Shown: positions 53,640 through 63,729, counted from the stretch's first letter. The stretch is 64,000 nucleotides of DNA from Anisakis pegreffii (GCA_035041965.1 JAPYMA010003041.1:62001-126000); one strand, 5' to 3'. Numbers and translations are program-made. Notes: generated by a model not told the origin, from the sequence alone.

Positions 53640-54852
53640 TAGGGTTTGCACGGGATCCCGGGATCCCGGGATCCCGGATTACAGTTCTGATCCCGATCCC
53701 GGGATTTAGTTTATGAAAAATCCCGGGATTTGATAAAACAGGTCAATTTGTGTGAATTTTGATAGCATGCACATCTTGAAGCAAGCCTTAATCATTCCCA
53801 TCTAATCTATATGCAGTTTTCTCTACTGTTTACCCCTATCATTGATGTCCAGCTAAGGAAATAGGCGCAATTCGGACGAATGACATGATCAACGACATCT
53901 CGATGAACTTTTACGTAACATTTCATTGAATATTCAATTGATTATTCTTCTCTTCATTGGTATATATCACCCTCATCTGGATTCATTTTTATGTAATAGA
54001 CTAACAGAGATAATCACATTTTCTAAAAAAATCCAACGGCAGCAAAGTTCAATAATATTTTGAGTCGTTTCCTCCCACAAGATTTGTTCGGCTTCAATAT
54101 TCCATCTGTTAATTCAACTGCATCTTCTAAAGACTGCAAGTCTTTTACTTTACTTTTACTTTCATCCGGTCGAAATGTACATTAATTCTCACTGAGTTCA
54201 CCCATAATGAGAATTGACTGTCGAAGTGAGGGAAATTGTTCCATTCAAAAGGATCTAATGCTTAACTATCAAGTACATTTCCATGTTCTCTGATCGAAAT
54301 TATCAAAAAATGCTTGATGGTTCGATGAAAATCCATTGCGGATTTTTTCACTTCTTAGATAAAGTCCGAATTTTTAATTTTTTCAAAATTCAAATGATAT
54401 AATTTATGCGACGCATTTCTTTCGTAAAAAATCGAAATTTCCGAAATGGCAGAATTCACCTGACGTTAATACTGCGAGACGATGGACTTGAAGTATAGCA
54501 AATGAGTGTTTGAGAATCAAGAATTTCATATTCACATGCAAGTGTACTGTCATTGGCTTAGACCCGAGACGACAAGATTCCTTAGCATAGAAAATGCAGT
54601 ATGCCCTTACGACATGATCATTAGTAACATTAAATGAAATATTAATTTGAACTTGAATAATTCGGTTCCTCGAATTTGTTCAATAATCCATTGAATTAAC
54701 TCTTTTCTGATTAATAGTGAACATGTTGGTTCGAAAAAATGTGTTTGAACTAGTCTCGCATCGATATTTTAATAATTGTTCGATCTCGGGATTATCCCGG
54801 GATCAAAAATCGATTCCGGGATTGAAAAATCTTCGGGATTTTGCAAACCCTA
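53640..54852 (-). mobile_element. hAT-like non-autonomous DNA transposon, copy 2 (1213 bp)
   Basis: Flanked by the 8-bp target duplication ATTATGAT (53632-53639 and 54853-54860). Terminal inverted repeats are TAGGGTTTGCA and TGCAAACCCTA, with CCCGGGATC repeats inside the left end. It aligns with the element at 32650 in inverted orientation and lacks that copy's extra block. No transposase frame is present, so mobility would need a hAT transposase supplied elsewhere. Confidence 0.9.
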
Positions 54853-54860
54853 ATTATGAT

Positions 54861-55298
54861 ATCATTCATGCTTGAAACAGCAACACTGGTGAATTGATCG
54901 TATGATAGGTGAACTATGAAATGAACTACTAACATATTCAATTATCGCTTTAACATCATGCAACCAAACTAATCACAGGCATCAATGTGTTACAAACAGC
55001 ATGACCAGATGAAGTAGATGTCGCAAGAAAACGAATAGGGTTAAATTTATGTGGGTTGTAAACATAATGTTAAGTGATGACCGGGAAATGCGACAACGAA
55101 TAATGAAAGTAGTTGAAATTGATTCACTGAAACACTCATTCACCGTTATTTGAATGTGATTTACTTTAGTTGATTTCTCCACATCGAAGCATTCGTTTGT
55201 GTTACCACTGATTTGCCACGTATACGTACGTGTTTATTGTTTGCACTGTTGTTATGGCTTTGATTAATTTTGCCACGTAGTTATTGTTTGCACTCTTG
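54861..55298. other. Intergenic spacer
   Basis: No gene seen. Just before the LINE tail is an imperfect duplication of TTGCCACGTA followed by TTATTGTTTGCACT (near 55211 and 55269). Confidence 0.5.
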
Positions 55299-55318
55299 AT
55301 AATAATAATAATATTTTA

Positions 55319-56308
55319 TTCGCATGTCGATATGTGTAATGTAGTACAATACAATCTATTACTATCTGGCGAATATACTACCCCAACTATTGCTGGGGAG
55401 AAAGAAAAGATTTAAAACAGACAAAGGAGAATAACAATGTAAATATATTATCGTGCAATGGCAGTGAGATTATGATACCGCATTTGTAACATATTATGAT
55501 AATAACATGAAATATTTTCGCATATAGAATGAGAAGTTATGTACAATTTCAGCGACAAACCTCATATATTACAGGACAAATAATAAGGGAATGAAATTAA
55601 TCAACATTTGAATTTGATCATGCTAATTGCTTCTCAGAATTTTATCAAAGACCTAAACCCGATAGCTGTGCGTCTAGAGCATTATCTTGATTATGCATCT
55701 TTTATCTATCTTCTCAAAAGATTGAAGCACATGCACATAAAGCCGCTATGCTGTACTGTTCACGTCATAGGTGTGCTTACTGATCACGTCATAATTACAT
55801 TATTTGTAAATCATTAATCACGCCTTCAAATACAGGAAAATATTTAGTTTGACTGGTTCGTACGATTTTGTGTGGCTCGTTCTATTATTGTGCAATTTGT
55901 TCACAATTATTGTGTGATTCGTTCGTCAGTGGTATTGTTCGCTACTCGACCAATTCATCGCTTAAATCTTATTCGAAATCCACCTATAATTCAACGATCA
56001 ACCATATTTGCGAGTAGTTGTATTCATATCCCCATTGCCGATCTTCCTTCTCATCGAAATTATTAAATGTGTTAATTGTTTTCTCATCTGGCTTCAAAAA
56101 ATAATAATCATCGCTTCAACACCATTCTTTGTACCACAGTTCAATACTTAGCATTCGTTTGCTACATTAGCGAAAAAACACACATCAAATATCAATTCCA
56201 ATTATATGATTTTTTTTCGCTACATGAAGAATATTCGAAGAATTCATTCATAGGAAGATCGACTTGATGTTGAATGATGTTGCAGGCCATACAAGGGTCG
56301 GTATAAAA
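55319..56308. other. Presumed 3' region of the LINE, no gene seen
   Basis: AT-rich sequence between the reverse transcriptase remnant and the ATT tail. Short plus-strand open frames here lack any motif. It may be 3' untranslated LINE sequence or unrelated DNA. Confidence 0.35.
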
Positions 56309-57361
56309 TCATGGCAGTTCTAAACTTTCTAATCCTAACGTTGTTAGTCTCTCCTGGTATTTGGATACATTACAAAAATCTCCACAATTTCTCGTGAAGA
56401 TGTAACGGGTGTATCTTCTTTGAACATTTTCAATTATATTAACATACTGTATGTCCTTGTGTGGATCACAGGGGGACCAGAGGGAGGAGGCGTATTCTAG
56501 AATTGGACGAACATAGGTTGTAAGTAATCTGCTTAGTAGAGATAAATCTCTGGATCTGAATGATATCAATATGAGTGATGCTCGGGTGCTGGCTTTTTTG
56601 ACTAAGTCGGAGATATGTTGGTAGAATTTCAAATTAGGAGTAATTATAACGCCTAGATCAGCTCTTGATTTAGAATTTTGAGTGTATTGTTGGGATTGCT
56701 CTTACCAATTCTAATCAGTTTTGTTTTTTCTGGAGCAAGTGGTAAAGGTCAGTGTGACGACCACAGGTTTATGGAGTCAAAAATGGTTTGTAGGTTGTTG
56801 GTGTATGTATAAACTTTAACATCGTCTGCAAAAATGAAACATGTTGAGTCTGGAGGTAGACATTCAGGGAGATCGTTGATAAAGATTAGAAAGAGAAGGG
56901 GTTCTAGGACGGAGCCTTGTGGAACACCACTGCAAATATATTTCAACGAACTGAAGGAGTTTCCAACATGGACTGATTGGGAACGGTTCATTAGGAAGTC
57001 TCGAATCCAATTGTAAAGACAGCCTCGTATGCCATATGCTTGTAGTTTCAATGACAATTTGGGTATTGATTCTGAATCAAATGCTTTTTCTAAAGGAAAA
57101 GTATATTGTATCAACGTAGCCGCCTTCGTCTAAAGGAGATACCCGGTTTTGGTAGAATCGAGGTAGGACTGCTGTGGTTCATCTTCCATCGAGAAAACCA
57201 TATTGGAAAGGGGAAAACAGCTCCACTTTCTGAGTTTTGATACAGTTATTTTTTCCATCACATTGGAAATTGAGCAGGTTAATCAGATGGGTCGGTAGTT
57301 TTGCGGATTCATTTTTGAACTGGTTTTGTGGATAGGTTTGATGATTGCTGATTTCCATCAC
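56309..57361 (-). pseudogene. Decayed LINE reverse transcriptase
   Basis: Successive minus-strand frames carry reverse transcriptase landmarks in the right order. LSPFQYGF lies near 57200, a KAFD block near 57080, then SGVPQGSVLEPLLFLIFIND, the catalytic FADD, LPLAPEKTK, and TTYVRPILEYASSLWSP near the 3' end. An in-frame TGA follows the FADD block (at about 56749), and frame changes separate the upstream LSPFQYGF block (57179-57361) and the downstream block (56309-56632). The gene is therefore inactive. The motif style fits CR1/jockey-type non-LTR elements; a clade-level call would need a tree. Confidence 0.88.
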
Positions 57362-57428
57362 AAGGGAACTGAGCCAGTCATTACAGATCTACAAAAAATA
57401 TGACAAAATGGAGATTCCTAAAATTGAT

Positions 57429-57467
57429 CAGATCGAGAGGTCCCCGGTTCAAATTCGGGTGCCCCCT
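57429..57467 (+). pseudogene. 5'-truncated tRNA-Cys at the array edge
   Basis: Only the 3' half of a tRNA-Cys remains, beginning in the anticodon loop (CAGATCGAGAGG) and ending GCCCCCT, with an AAATTCGGG T-arm change. The sequence to its left is the truncated LINE. Confidence 0.9.
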
Positions 57468-57589
57468 GCTTTTTGGATATCGTTAATAGTTGCGTAAATA
57501 AAACAGCTGCCTCCAATACTCCGATCATTTTGCCAGCTCGTAATCATTGACTGGGATGTATAAGTGGATCGTGGAAGTGTGTTCATGTC

Positions 57590-57606
57590 GGGGGTATAGT
57601 TCAGCG
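57590..57606 (+). pseudogene. tRNA-Cys 5' end cut off by a sequencing gap
   Basis: GGGGGTATAGTTCAGCG is the first 17 bases of a unit (D stem GTTC rather than GCTC), after which the assembly is unknown. It may be a complete gene in reality. Confidence 0.8.
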
Positions 57607-57773
57607 NNNNNNNNNNNNNNNNNNNNNNNNNNNNNNNNNNNNNNNNNNNNNNNNNNNNNNNNNNNNNNNNNNNNNNNNNNNNNNNNNNNNNNNNNNNNNN
57701 NNNNNNNNNNNNNNNNNNNNNNNNNNNNNNNNNNNNNNNNNNNNNNNNNNNNNNNNNNNNNNNNNNNNNNNNN
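57607..57773. other. Assembly gap (167 N)
   Basis: Run of N inside the array. The flanking gene starts (57590 and 57844) are 254 bp apart, which does not fit one or two 194-bp units, so the gap length is probably arbitrary. Confidence 0.95.
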
Positions 57774-57843
57774 TCTGACCATTTTGACAACTTGTAATCA
57801 TCCGATTAGATGTTGATGTGGATCGAGGAAGGGTGTAAATGTG

Positions 57844-57915
57844 GGGGGTATAGCTCAGTGGCAGAGCATTCGACTGCAGATCGAGAGGTCCCCGGTTCAA
57901 ATCCGGGTGCCCCCT
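57844..57915 (+). tRNA. tRNA-Cys(GCA), class A
   Basis: Reference copy. Acceptor GGGGGTA/TGCCCCC, D stem GCTC/GAGC, anticodon stem TTCGA/TCGAG with loop CTGCAGA (anticodon GCA), T arm CCCGG/CCGGG with loop TTCAAAT, discriminator T, no intron. Internal promoter boxes are TAGCTCAGTGG and GGTTCAAATCC. A six-T terminator follows. Confidence 0.96.
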
Positions 57916-58036
57916 GCTTTTTTGGTATCGTTATTGGTTGAGTAAGTTAACCAGCTGGGTCCAATTCAATGACCATTTTGACAACTTGTAATCATCCGCT
58001 AAGATGTAGATGTGGATCGAGGAAGGGTGTAAATGT

Positions 58037-58108
58037 GGGGGTATAGCTCAGTGGCAGAGCATTCGACTGCAGATCGAGAGGTCCCCGGTTCAAATCCGGG
58101 TGCCCCCT
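58037..58108 (+). tRNA. tRNA-Cys(GCA), class A
   Basis: Identical to the copy at 57844. Terminator of five T. Confidence 0.96.
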
Positions 58109-58229
58109 GCTTTTTGATATCGTTACTGGTTGAGTATGTAAAACAGCTGGTTCCAATGCTCTGATCACTTTGCCAGCTCGTAATCATCGACTAAGATGCA
58201 TAAGTGGAGCAAGGAAGTGTGTTCATGTC

Positions 58230-58301
58230 GGGGGTATAGCTCAGCGGCAGAGCATTCGACTGCAGATCGAGAGGTCCCCGGTTCAAATCCGGGTGCCCCC
58301 T
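58230..58301 (+). tRNA. tRNA-Cys(GCA), class A with D-loop change
   Basis: D loop reads AGCGGCA instead of AGTGGCA; otherwise canonical. All stems remain paired. Confidence 0.95.
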
Positions 58302-58423
58302 GCTTTTTTGATATCGTTATTGGATGAGTAATTTAACCAGCTGGGTCCAATTCTCTGACCATTTTGACAACTTGTAATCATCCGATTAGATGTTGATGTG
58401 GATCGAGGAAGGGTGTAAATGTG

Positions 58424-58495
58424 GGGGGTATAGCTCAGTGGCAGAGCATTCGACTGCAGATCGAGAGGTCCCCGGTTCAAATCCGGGTGCCCCCT
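58424..58495 (+). tRNA. tRNA-Cys(GCA), class A
   Basis: Canonical sequence. Downstream is TCTTTTTGG rather than GCTTTTTTG, marking a spacer subtype. Confidence 0.96.
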
Positions 58496-58617
58496 TCTTT
58501 TTGGATATCGTTACTGGTTGACTAAGTAAAACAGCTGGGTCCAATACTATGATCATTTTGCCAACTTGTAATCATCCACTAACATGTAGATGTGGATCGA
58601 GAAAGGGTGTAAATGTC

Positions 58618-58689
58618 GGGGGTATAGCTCAGTAGCAGAGCATTCGACTGCAGATTGAGAGGTCCCCGGTTCAGATACGGGTGCCCCCT
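58618..58689 (+). tRNA. tRNA-Cys(GCA), class B
   Basis: D loop AGTAGCA, anticodon stem 3' strand TTGAG (G-T wobble kept), T loop TTCAGAT with ACGGG, which breaks the closing T-stem pair and changes box B to GGTTCAGATAC. May be weakly active or a pseudogene. Confidence 0.85.
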
Positions 58690-58811
58690 ACTTTTTTGAT
58701 ATCCTTACTGGCTGAGTAAGGAAACTAGCTAGGTCCAATACTCTAAGCATTTTGCCAACTTGTAATCATCCACTAACATGTAGATGTGGATCGAGGAAGG
58801 GTGTAAATGTC

Positions 58812-58883
58812 GGGGGTATAGCTCAGTGGCAGAGCATTCGACTGCAGATTGAGAGGTCCCCGGTTCAGATACGGGTGCCCCCT
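58812..58883 (+). tRNA. tRNA-Cys(GCA), class B with class A D loop
   Basis: T arm and anticodon stem of class B joined to the canonical D loop AGTGGCA, as if by recombination between classes. Confidence 0.85.
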
Positions 58884-59005
58884 ACTTTTTTGATATCGTT
58901 ACTGGCTGAGTAAGGAAACTAGCTAGGTCCAATACTCTGAGCATTTTGCCAACTTGTAATCATCCATTAACATGTAGATGTGGATCGAGAAAGGGTGTAA
59001 ATGTC

Positions 59006-59077
59006 GGGGGTATAGCTCAGTGCCAGAGCATTCGACTGCAGATCGACAGGTCCCCGGTTCAAATCCGGGTGCCCCCT
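59006..59077 (+). tRNA. tRNA-Cys(GCA), class A variant
   Basis: D loop AGTGCCA, which alters box A, and anticodon stem TCGAC, which loses the outer T-G pair. The T arm is canonical. Confidence 0.88.
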
Positions 59078-59199
59078 GCTTTTTTGATATCCTTACTGGT
59101 TGAGTAAGTAAAACAGCTGGTTCCAATACTCTGATCACTTTGCCAGCTCGTAATCATCGACTGGGATGCATAAGTGGATCATGGAAGTGTATTGATGTC

Positions 59200-59271
59200 G
59201 GGGGTATAGCTCAGCTGCAGAGCATTCGACTGCAGATCGAGAGGTCCCCGGCTCAAATCCGGGGGCCCCCT
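59200..59271 (+). tRNA. tRNA-Cys(GCA), class C
   Basis: D loop AGCTGCA, T loop CTCAAAT (box B becomes GGCTCAAATCC), acceptor 3' strand GGCCCCC, giving an A-G mismatch at the last acceptor pair. Functionality doubtful. Confidence 0.82.
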
Positions 59272-59393
59272 GCTTTTTTGATATCCTAGCTGGCAGCGTA
59301 AGGAAACCAGCTGAGTCCAATACTCCGACCATTTTGCCAACTTGTAACCATCCGCTAAGATGTAGATGTGGATCGTGGAAGGGTATAAATGTC

Positions 59394-59465
59394 GGGGGTA
59401 TAGCTCAGCTGCAGAGCATTCGACTGCAGATCGAGAGGTCCCCGGCTCAAATCCGGGGGCCCCCT
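59394..59465 (+). tRNA. tRNA-Cys(GCA), class C
   Basis: Same as 59200. This is the only place where two class C genes are adjacent. Confidence 0.82.
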
Positions 59466-59587
59466 GCTTTTTTGATATCCTTGCTGGCAGCGTAAGGAAA
59501 CCAGCTGAGTCCAATACTCTGATCATTTTGCCAACTTGTAACCATCCGCTAAGATGTAGATGTGGATCGTGGAAGGGTATAAATGTC

Positions 59588-59659
59588 GGGGGTATAGCTC
59601 AGTGGCAGAGCATTCGACTGCAGATCGAGAGGTCCCCGGTTCAAATCCGGGTGCCCCCT
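59588..59659 (+). tRNA. tRNA-Cys(GCA), class A
   Basis: Canonical. First gene of a six-unit block A-A-B-B-variant-C running to 60750. Confidence 0.96.
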
Positions 59660-59780
59660 GCTTTTTTGATATCGTTATTGGATGAGTAATTTAACCAGCT
59701 GGGTCCAATTCTCTGACCATTTTGACAACTTGTAATCATCCGATTAGATGTTGATGTGGATCGAGGAAGGGTGTAAATGT

Positions 59781-59852
59781 GGGGGTATAGCTCAGTGGCA
59801 GAGCATTCGACTGCAGATCGAGAGGTCCCCGGTTCAAATCCGGGTGCCCCCT
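59781..59852 (+). tRNA. tRNA-Cys(GCA), class A
   Basis: Canonical. Preceded by a 121-bp spacer (gene-to-gene step 193). Confidence 0.96.
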
Positions 59853-59974
59853 TCTTTTTGGATATCGTTACTGGTTGACTAAGTAAAACAGCTGGGTCCA
59901 ATACTATGATCATTTTGCCAACTTGTAATCATCCACTAACATGTAGATGTGGATCGAGAAAGGGTGTAAATGTC

Positions 59975-60046
59975 GGGGGTATAGCTCAGTAGCAGAGCAT
60001 TCGACTGCAGATTGAGAGGTCCCCGGTTCAGATACGGGTGCCCCCT
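59975..60046 (+). tRNA. tRNA-Cys(GCA), class B
   Basis: Same as the class B gene at 58618. Confidence 0.85.
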
Positions 60047-60168
60047 ACTTTTTTGATATCGTTACTGGCTGAGTAAGGAAACTAGCTAGGTCCAATACTC
60101 TGAGCATTTTGCCAACTTGTAATCATCCACTAACATGTAGATGTGGATCGAGGAAGGGTGTAAATGTC

Positions 60169-60240
60169 GGGGGTATAGCTCAGTAGCAGAGCATTCGACT
60201 GCAGATTGAGAGGTCCCCGGTTCAGATACGGGTGCCCCCT
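60169..60240 (+). tRNA. tRNA-Cys(GCA), class B
   Basis: Same as 59975. Second of a class B pair. Confidence 0.85.
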
Positions 60241-60362
60241 ACTTTTTTGATATCGTTACTGGCTGAGTAAGGAAACTAGCTAGGTCCAATACTCTGAGCA
60301 TTTTGCCAACTTGTAATCATCCATTAACATGTAGATGTGGATCGAGAAAGGGTGTAAATGTC

Positions 60363-60434
60363 GGGGGTATAGCTCAGTGCCAGAGCATTCGACTGCAGAT
60401 CGACAGGTCCCCGGTTCAAATCCGGGTGCCCCCT
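60363..60434 (+). tRNA. tRNA-Cys(GCA), class A variant
   Basis: Same changes as 59006 (AGTGCCA, TCGAC). Confidence 0.88.
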
Positions 60435-60556
60435 GCTTTTTTGATATCCTTACTGGTTGAGTAAGTAAAACAGCTGGTTCCAATACTCTGATCACTTTGC
60501 CAGCTCGTAATCATCGACTGGGATGCATAAGTGGATCGTGGAAGTGTATTGATGTC

Positions 60557-60628
60557 GGGGGTATAGCTCAGCTGCAGAGCATTCGACTGCAGATCGAGAG
60601 GTCCCCGGCTCAAATCCGGGGGCCCCCT
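60557..60628 (+). tRNA. tRNA-Cys(GCA), class C
   Basis: Same as 59200. Closes the six-unit block. Confidence 0.82.
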
Positions 60629-60750
60629 GCTTTTTTGATATCCTAGCTGGCAGCGTAAGGAAACCAGCTGAGTCCAATACTCCGACCATTTTGCCAACTT
60701 GTAACCATCCGCTAAGATGTAGATGTGGATCGTGGAAGGGTATAAATGTC

Positions 60751-60822
60751 GGGGGTATAGCTCAGTGGCAGAGCATTCGACTGCAGATCGAGAGGTCCCC
60801 GGTTCAAATCCGGGTGCCCCCT
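60751..60822 (+). tRNA. tRNA-Cys(GCA), class A
   Basis: Canonical. 5' flank reads GGGTATAAATGTC, with a TATAAA word ending seven bases upstream of the gene. Confidence 0.96.
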
Positions 60823-60943
60823 GCTTTTTTGATATCGTTATTGGATGAGTAATTTAACCAGCTGGGTCCAATTCTCTGACCATTTTGACAACTTGTAATC
60901 ATCCGATTAGATGTTGATGTGGATCGAGGAAGGGTGTAAATGT

Positions 60944-61015
60944 GGGGGTATAGCTCAGTGGCAGAGCATTCGACTGCAGATCGAGAGGTCCCCGGTTCAA
61001 ATCCGGGTGCCCCCT
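60944..61015 (+). tRNA. tRNA-Cys(GCA), class A
   Basis: Canonical, with the TCTTTTTGG spacer subtype downstream. Confidence 0.96.
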
Positions 61016-61137
61016 TCTTTTTGGATATCGTTACTGGTTGACTAAGTAAAACAGCTGGGTCCAATACTATGATCATTTTGCCAACTTGTAATCATCCACT
61101 AACATGTAGATGTGGATCGAGGAAGGGTGTAAATGTC

Positions 61138-61209
61138 GGGGGTATAGCTCAGTAGCAGAGCATTCGACTGCAGATTGAGAGGTCCCCGGTTCAGATACGG
61201 GTGCCCCCT
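61138..61209 (+). tRNA. tRNA-Cys(GCA), class B
   Basis: Single class B gene here instead of the usual pair. Confidence 0.85.
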
Positions 61210-61331
61210 ACTTTTTTGATATCGTTACTGGCTGAGTAAGGAAACTAGCTAGGTCCAATACTCTGAGCATTTTGCCAACTTGTAATCATCCACTAACATG
61301 TAGATGTGGATCGAGGAAGGGTGTAAATGTC

Positions 61332-61403
61332 GGGGGTATAGCTCAGTGGCAGAGCATTCGACTGCAGATCGAGAGGTCCCCGGTTCAAATCCGGGTGCCC
61401 CCT
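61332..61403 (+). tRNA. tRNA-Cys(GCA), class A
   Basis: Canonical gene at the position where the six-unit pattern would place a second class B. Confidence 0.96.
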
Positions 61404-61525
61404 GCTTTTTGGATATCGTTACTGGTTGACTATGTGAAACAGCTGGGTCCAATACTCTGACCATCTTGCCAACTTGTAATCATCCGCTAAGATGTAGATG
61501 TGGATTGAGGAAGGGTGTAAATGTC

Positions 61526-61597
61526 GGGGGTATAGCTCAGTGGCAGAGCATTCGACTGCAGATCGACAGGTCCCCGGTTCAAATCCGGGTGCCCCCT
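61526..61597 (+). tRNA. tRNA-Cys(GCA), class A with stem change
   Basis: Canonical D loop but anticodon stem TCGAC, so intermediate between class A and the 59006 variant. Confidence 0.9.
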
Positions 61598-61719
61598 GCT
61601 TTTTTGATATCCTTACTGGTTGAGTAAGTAAAACAGCTGGTTCCAATACTCTGATCACTTTGCCAGCTCGTAATCATCGACTGGGATGCATAAGTGGATC
61701 GTGGAAGTGTATTGATGTC

Positions 61720-61791
61720 GGGGGTATAGCTCAGCTGCAGAGCATTCGACTGCAGATCGAGAGGTCCCCGGCTCAAATCCGGGGGCCCCCT
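61720..61791 (+). tRNA. tRNA-Cys(GCA), class C
   Basis: Same as 59200. Confidence 0.82.
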
Positions 61792-61913
61792 GCTTTTTTG
61801 ATATCCTAGCTGGCAGCGTAAGGAAACCAGCTGAGTCCAATACTCCGACCATTTTGCCAACTTGTAACCATCCGCTAAGATGTAGATGTGGATCGTGGAA
61901 GGGTATAAATGTC

Positions 61914-61985
61914 GGGGGTATAGCTCAGTGGCAGAGCATTCGACTGCAGATCGACAGGTCCCCGGTTCAAATCCGGGTGCCCCCT
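61914..61985 (+). tRNA. tRNA-Cys(GCA), class A with stem change
   Basis: Same as 61526. Together with 61720 and 62108 it forms a two-unit duplication. Confidence 0.9.
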
Positions 61986-62107
61986 GCTTTTTTGATATCC
62001 TTACTGGTTGAGTAAGTAAAACAGCTGGTTCCAATACTCTGATCACTTTGCCAGCTCGTAATCATCGACTGGGATGCATAAGTGGATCGTGGAAGTGTAT
62101 TGATGTC

Positions 62108-62179
62108 GGGGGTATAGCTCAGCTGCAGAGCATTCGACTGCAGATCGAGAGGTCCCCGGCTCAAATCCGGGGGCCCCCT
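62108..62179 (+). tRNA. tRNA-Cys(GCA), class C
   Basis: Same as 59200. Confidence 0.82.
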
Positions 62180-62301
62180 GCTTTTTTGATATCCTAGCTG
62201 GCAGCGTAAGGAAACCAGCTGAGTCCAATACTCCGACCATTTTGCCAACTTGTAACCATCCGCTAAGATGTAGATGTGGATCGTGGAAGGGTATAAATGT
62301 C

Positions 62302-62372
62302 GGGGGTATAGCTCAGTGGCAGAGCATTCGACTGCAGATCGAGAGGTCCCCGGTTCAAATCCGGGGCCCCCT
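62302..62372 (+). tRNA. tRNA-Cys(GCA), class A with one-base deletion
   Basis: 71 bases. The 3' acceptor strand lacks the T (CCGGGGCCCCCT), so the last acceptor pair is lost. Probably impaired. Confidence 0.8.
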
Positions 62373-62494
62373 GCTTTTTTGATATCCTAGCTGGCAGCGT
62401 AAGGAAACCAGCTGAGTCCAATACTCCGACCATTTTGCCAACTTGTAACCATCCGCTAAGATGTAGATGTGGATCGTGGAAGGGTATAAATGTC

Positions 62495-62566
62495 GGGGGT
62501 ATAGCTCAGTGGCAGAGCATTCGACTGCAGATCGAGAGGTCCCCGGTTCAAATCCGGGTGCCCCCT
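62495..62566 (+). tRNA. tRNA-Cys(GCA), class A
   Basis: Canonical. Starts the second complete six-unit block, parallel to 59588. Confidence 0.96.
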
Positions 62567-62688
62567 GCTTTTTTGATATCGTTATTGGATGAGTAATTTA
62601 ACCAGCTGGGTCCAATTCTCTGACCATTTTGACAACTTGTAATCATCCGATTAGATGTTGATGTGGATCGAGGAAGGGTGTAAATGTC

Positions 62689-62760
62689 GGGGGTATAGCT
62701 CAGTGGCAGAGCATTCGACTGCAGATCGAGAGGTCCCCGGTTCAAATCCGGGTGCCCCCT
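62689..62760 (+). tRNA. tRNA-Cys(GCA), class A
   Basis: Canonical; TCTTTTTGG spacer subtype downstream. Confidence 0.96.
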
Positions 62761-62882
62761 TCTTTTTGGATATCGTTACTGGTTGACTAAGTAAAACAGC
62801 TGGGTCCAATACTATGATCATTTTGCCAACTTGTAATCATCCACTAACATGTAGATGTGGATCGAGGAAGGGTGTAAATGTC

Positions 62883-62954
62883 GGGGGTATAGCTCAGTAG
62901 CAGAGCATTCGACTGCAGATTGAGAGGTCCCCGGTTCAGATACGGGTGCCCCCT
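62883..62954 (+). tRNA. tRNA-Cys(GCA), class B
   Basis: Same as 58618; first of a pair. Confidence 0.85.
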
Positions 62955-63076
62955 ACTTTTTTGATATCGTTACTGGCTGAGTAAGGAAACTAGCTAGGTC
63001 CAATACTCTGAGCATTTTGCCAACTTGTAATCATCCACTAACATGTAGATGTGGATCGAGGAAGGGTGTAAATGTC

Positions 63077-63148
63077 GGGGGTATAGCTCAGTAGCAGAGC
63101 ATTCGACTGCAGATTGAGAGGTCCCCGGTTCAGATACGGGTGCCCCCT
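63077..63148 (+). tRNA. tRNA-Cys(GCA), class B
   Basis: Same as 62883; second of the pair. Confidence 0.85.
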
Positions 63149-63270
63149 ACTTTTTTGATATCGTTACTGGCTGAGTAAGGAAACTAGCTAGGTCCAATAC
63201 TCTGAGCATTTTGCCAACTTGTAATCATCCATTAACATGTAGATGTGGATCGAGAAAGGGTGTAAATGTC

Positions 63271-63342
63271 GGGGGTATAGCTCAGTGCCAGAGCATTCGA
63301 CTGCAGATCGACAGGTCCCCGGTTCAAATCCGGGTGCCCCCT
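63271..63342 (+). tRNA. tRNA-Cys(GCA), class A variant
   Basis: Same as 59006, with a five-T terminator. Confidence 0.88.
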
Positions 63343-63463
63343 GCTTTTTGATATCCTTACTGGTTGAGTAAGTAAAACAGCTGGTTCCAATACTCTGATC
63401 ACTTTGCCAGCTCGTAATCATCGACTGGGATGCATAAGTGGATCGTGGAAGTGTATTGATGTC

Positions 63464-63535
63464 GGGGGTATAGCTCAGCTGCAGAGCATTCGACTGCAGA
63501 TCGAGAGGTCCCCGGCTCAAATCCGGGGGCCCCCT
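63464..63535 (+). tRNA. tRNA-Cys(GCA), class C
   Basis: Same as 59200; closes the second six-unit block. Confidence 0.82.
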
Positions 63536-63657
63536 GCTTTTTTGATATCCTAGCTGGCAGCGTAAGGAAACCAGCTGAGTCCAATACTCCGACCATTTTG
63601 CCAACTTGTAACCATCCGCTAAGATGTAGATGTGGATCGTGGAAGGGTATAAATGTC

Positions 63658-63729
63658 GGGGGTATAGCTCAGTGGCAGAGCATTCGACTGCAGATCGAGA
63701 GGTCCCCGGTTCAAATCCGGGTGCCCCCT
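63658..63729 (+). tRNA. tRNA-Cys(GCA), class A
   Basis: Canonical; begins a third block that runs off the window. Confidence 0.96.

Larger units (their letters stand above)
55299..57428 (-). mobile_element. Truncated non-LTR retrotransposon (LINE, CR1/jockey-like)
   Basis: Minus-oriented element. The reverse transcriptase remnant lies at 56309-57361, and a 3' tail of ATT triplets after AATAAAAT (minus strand) lies at about 55299-55318. The 5' part, including the endonuclease region, is missing. The truncated 5' edge at about 57428 directly adjoins half of a tRNA-Cys gene. Whether all of 55320-56300 belongs to the element's 3' region or includes a later insertion is not certain. Confidence 0.7.
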
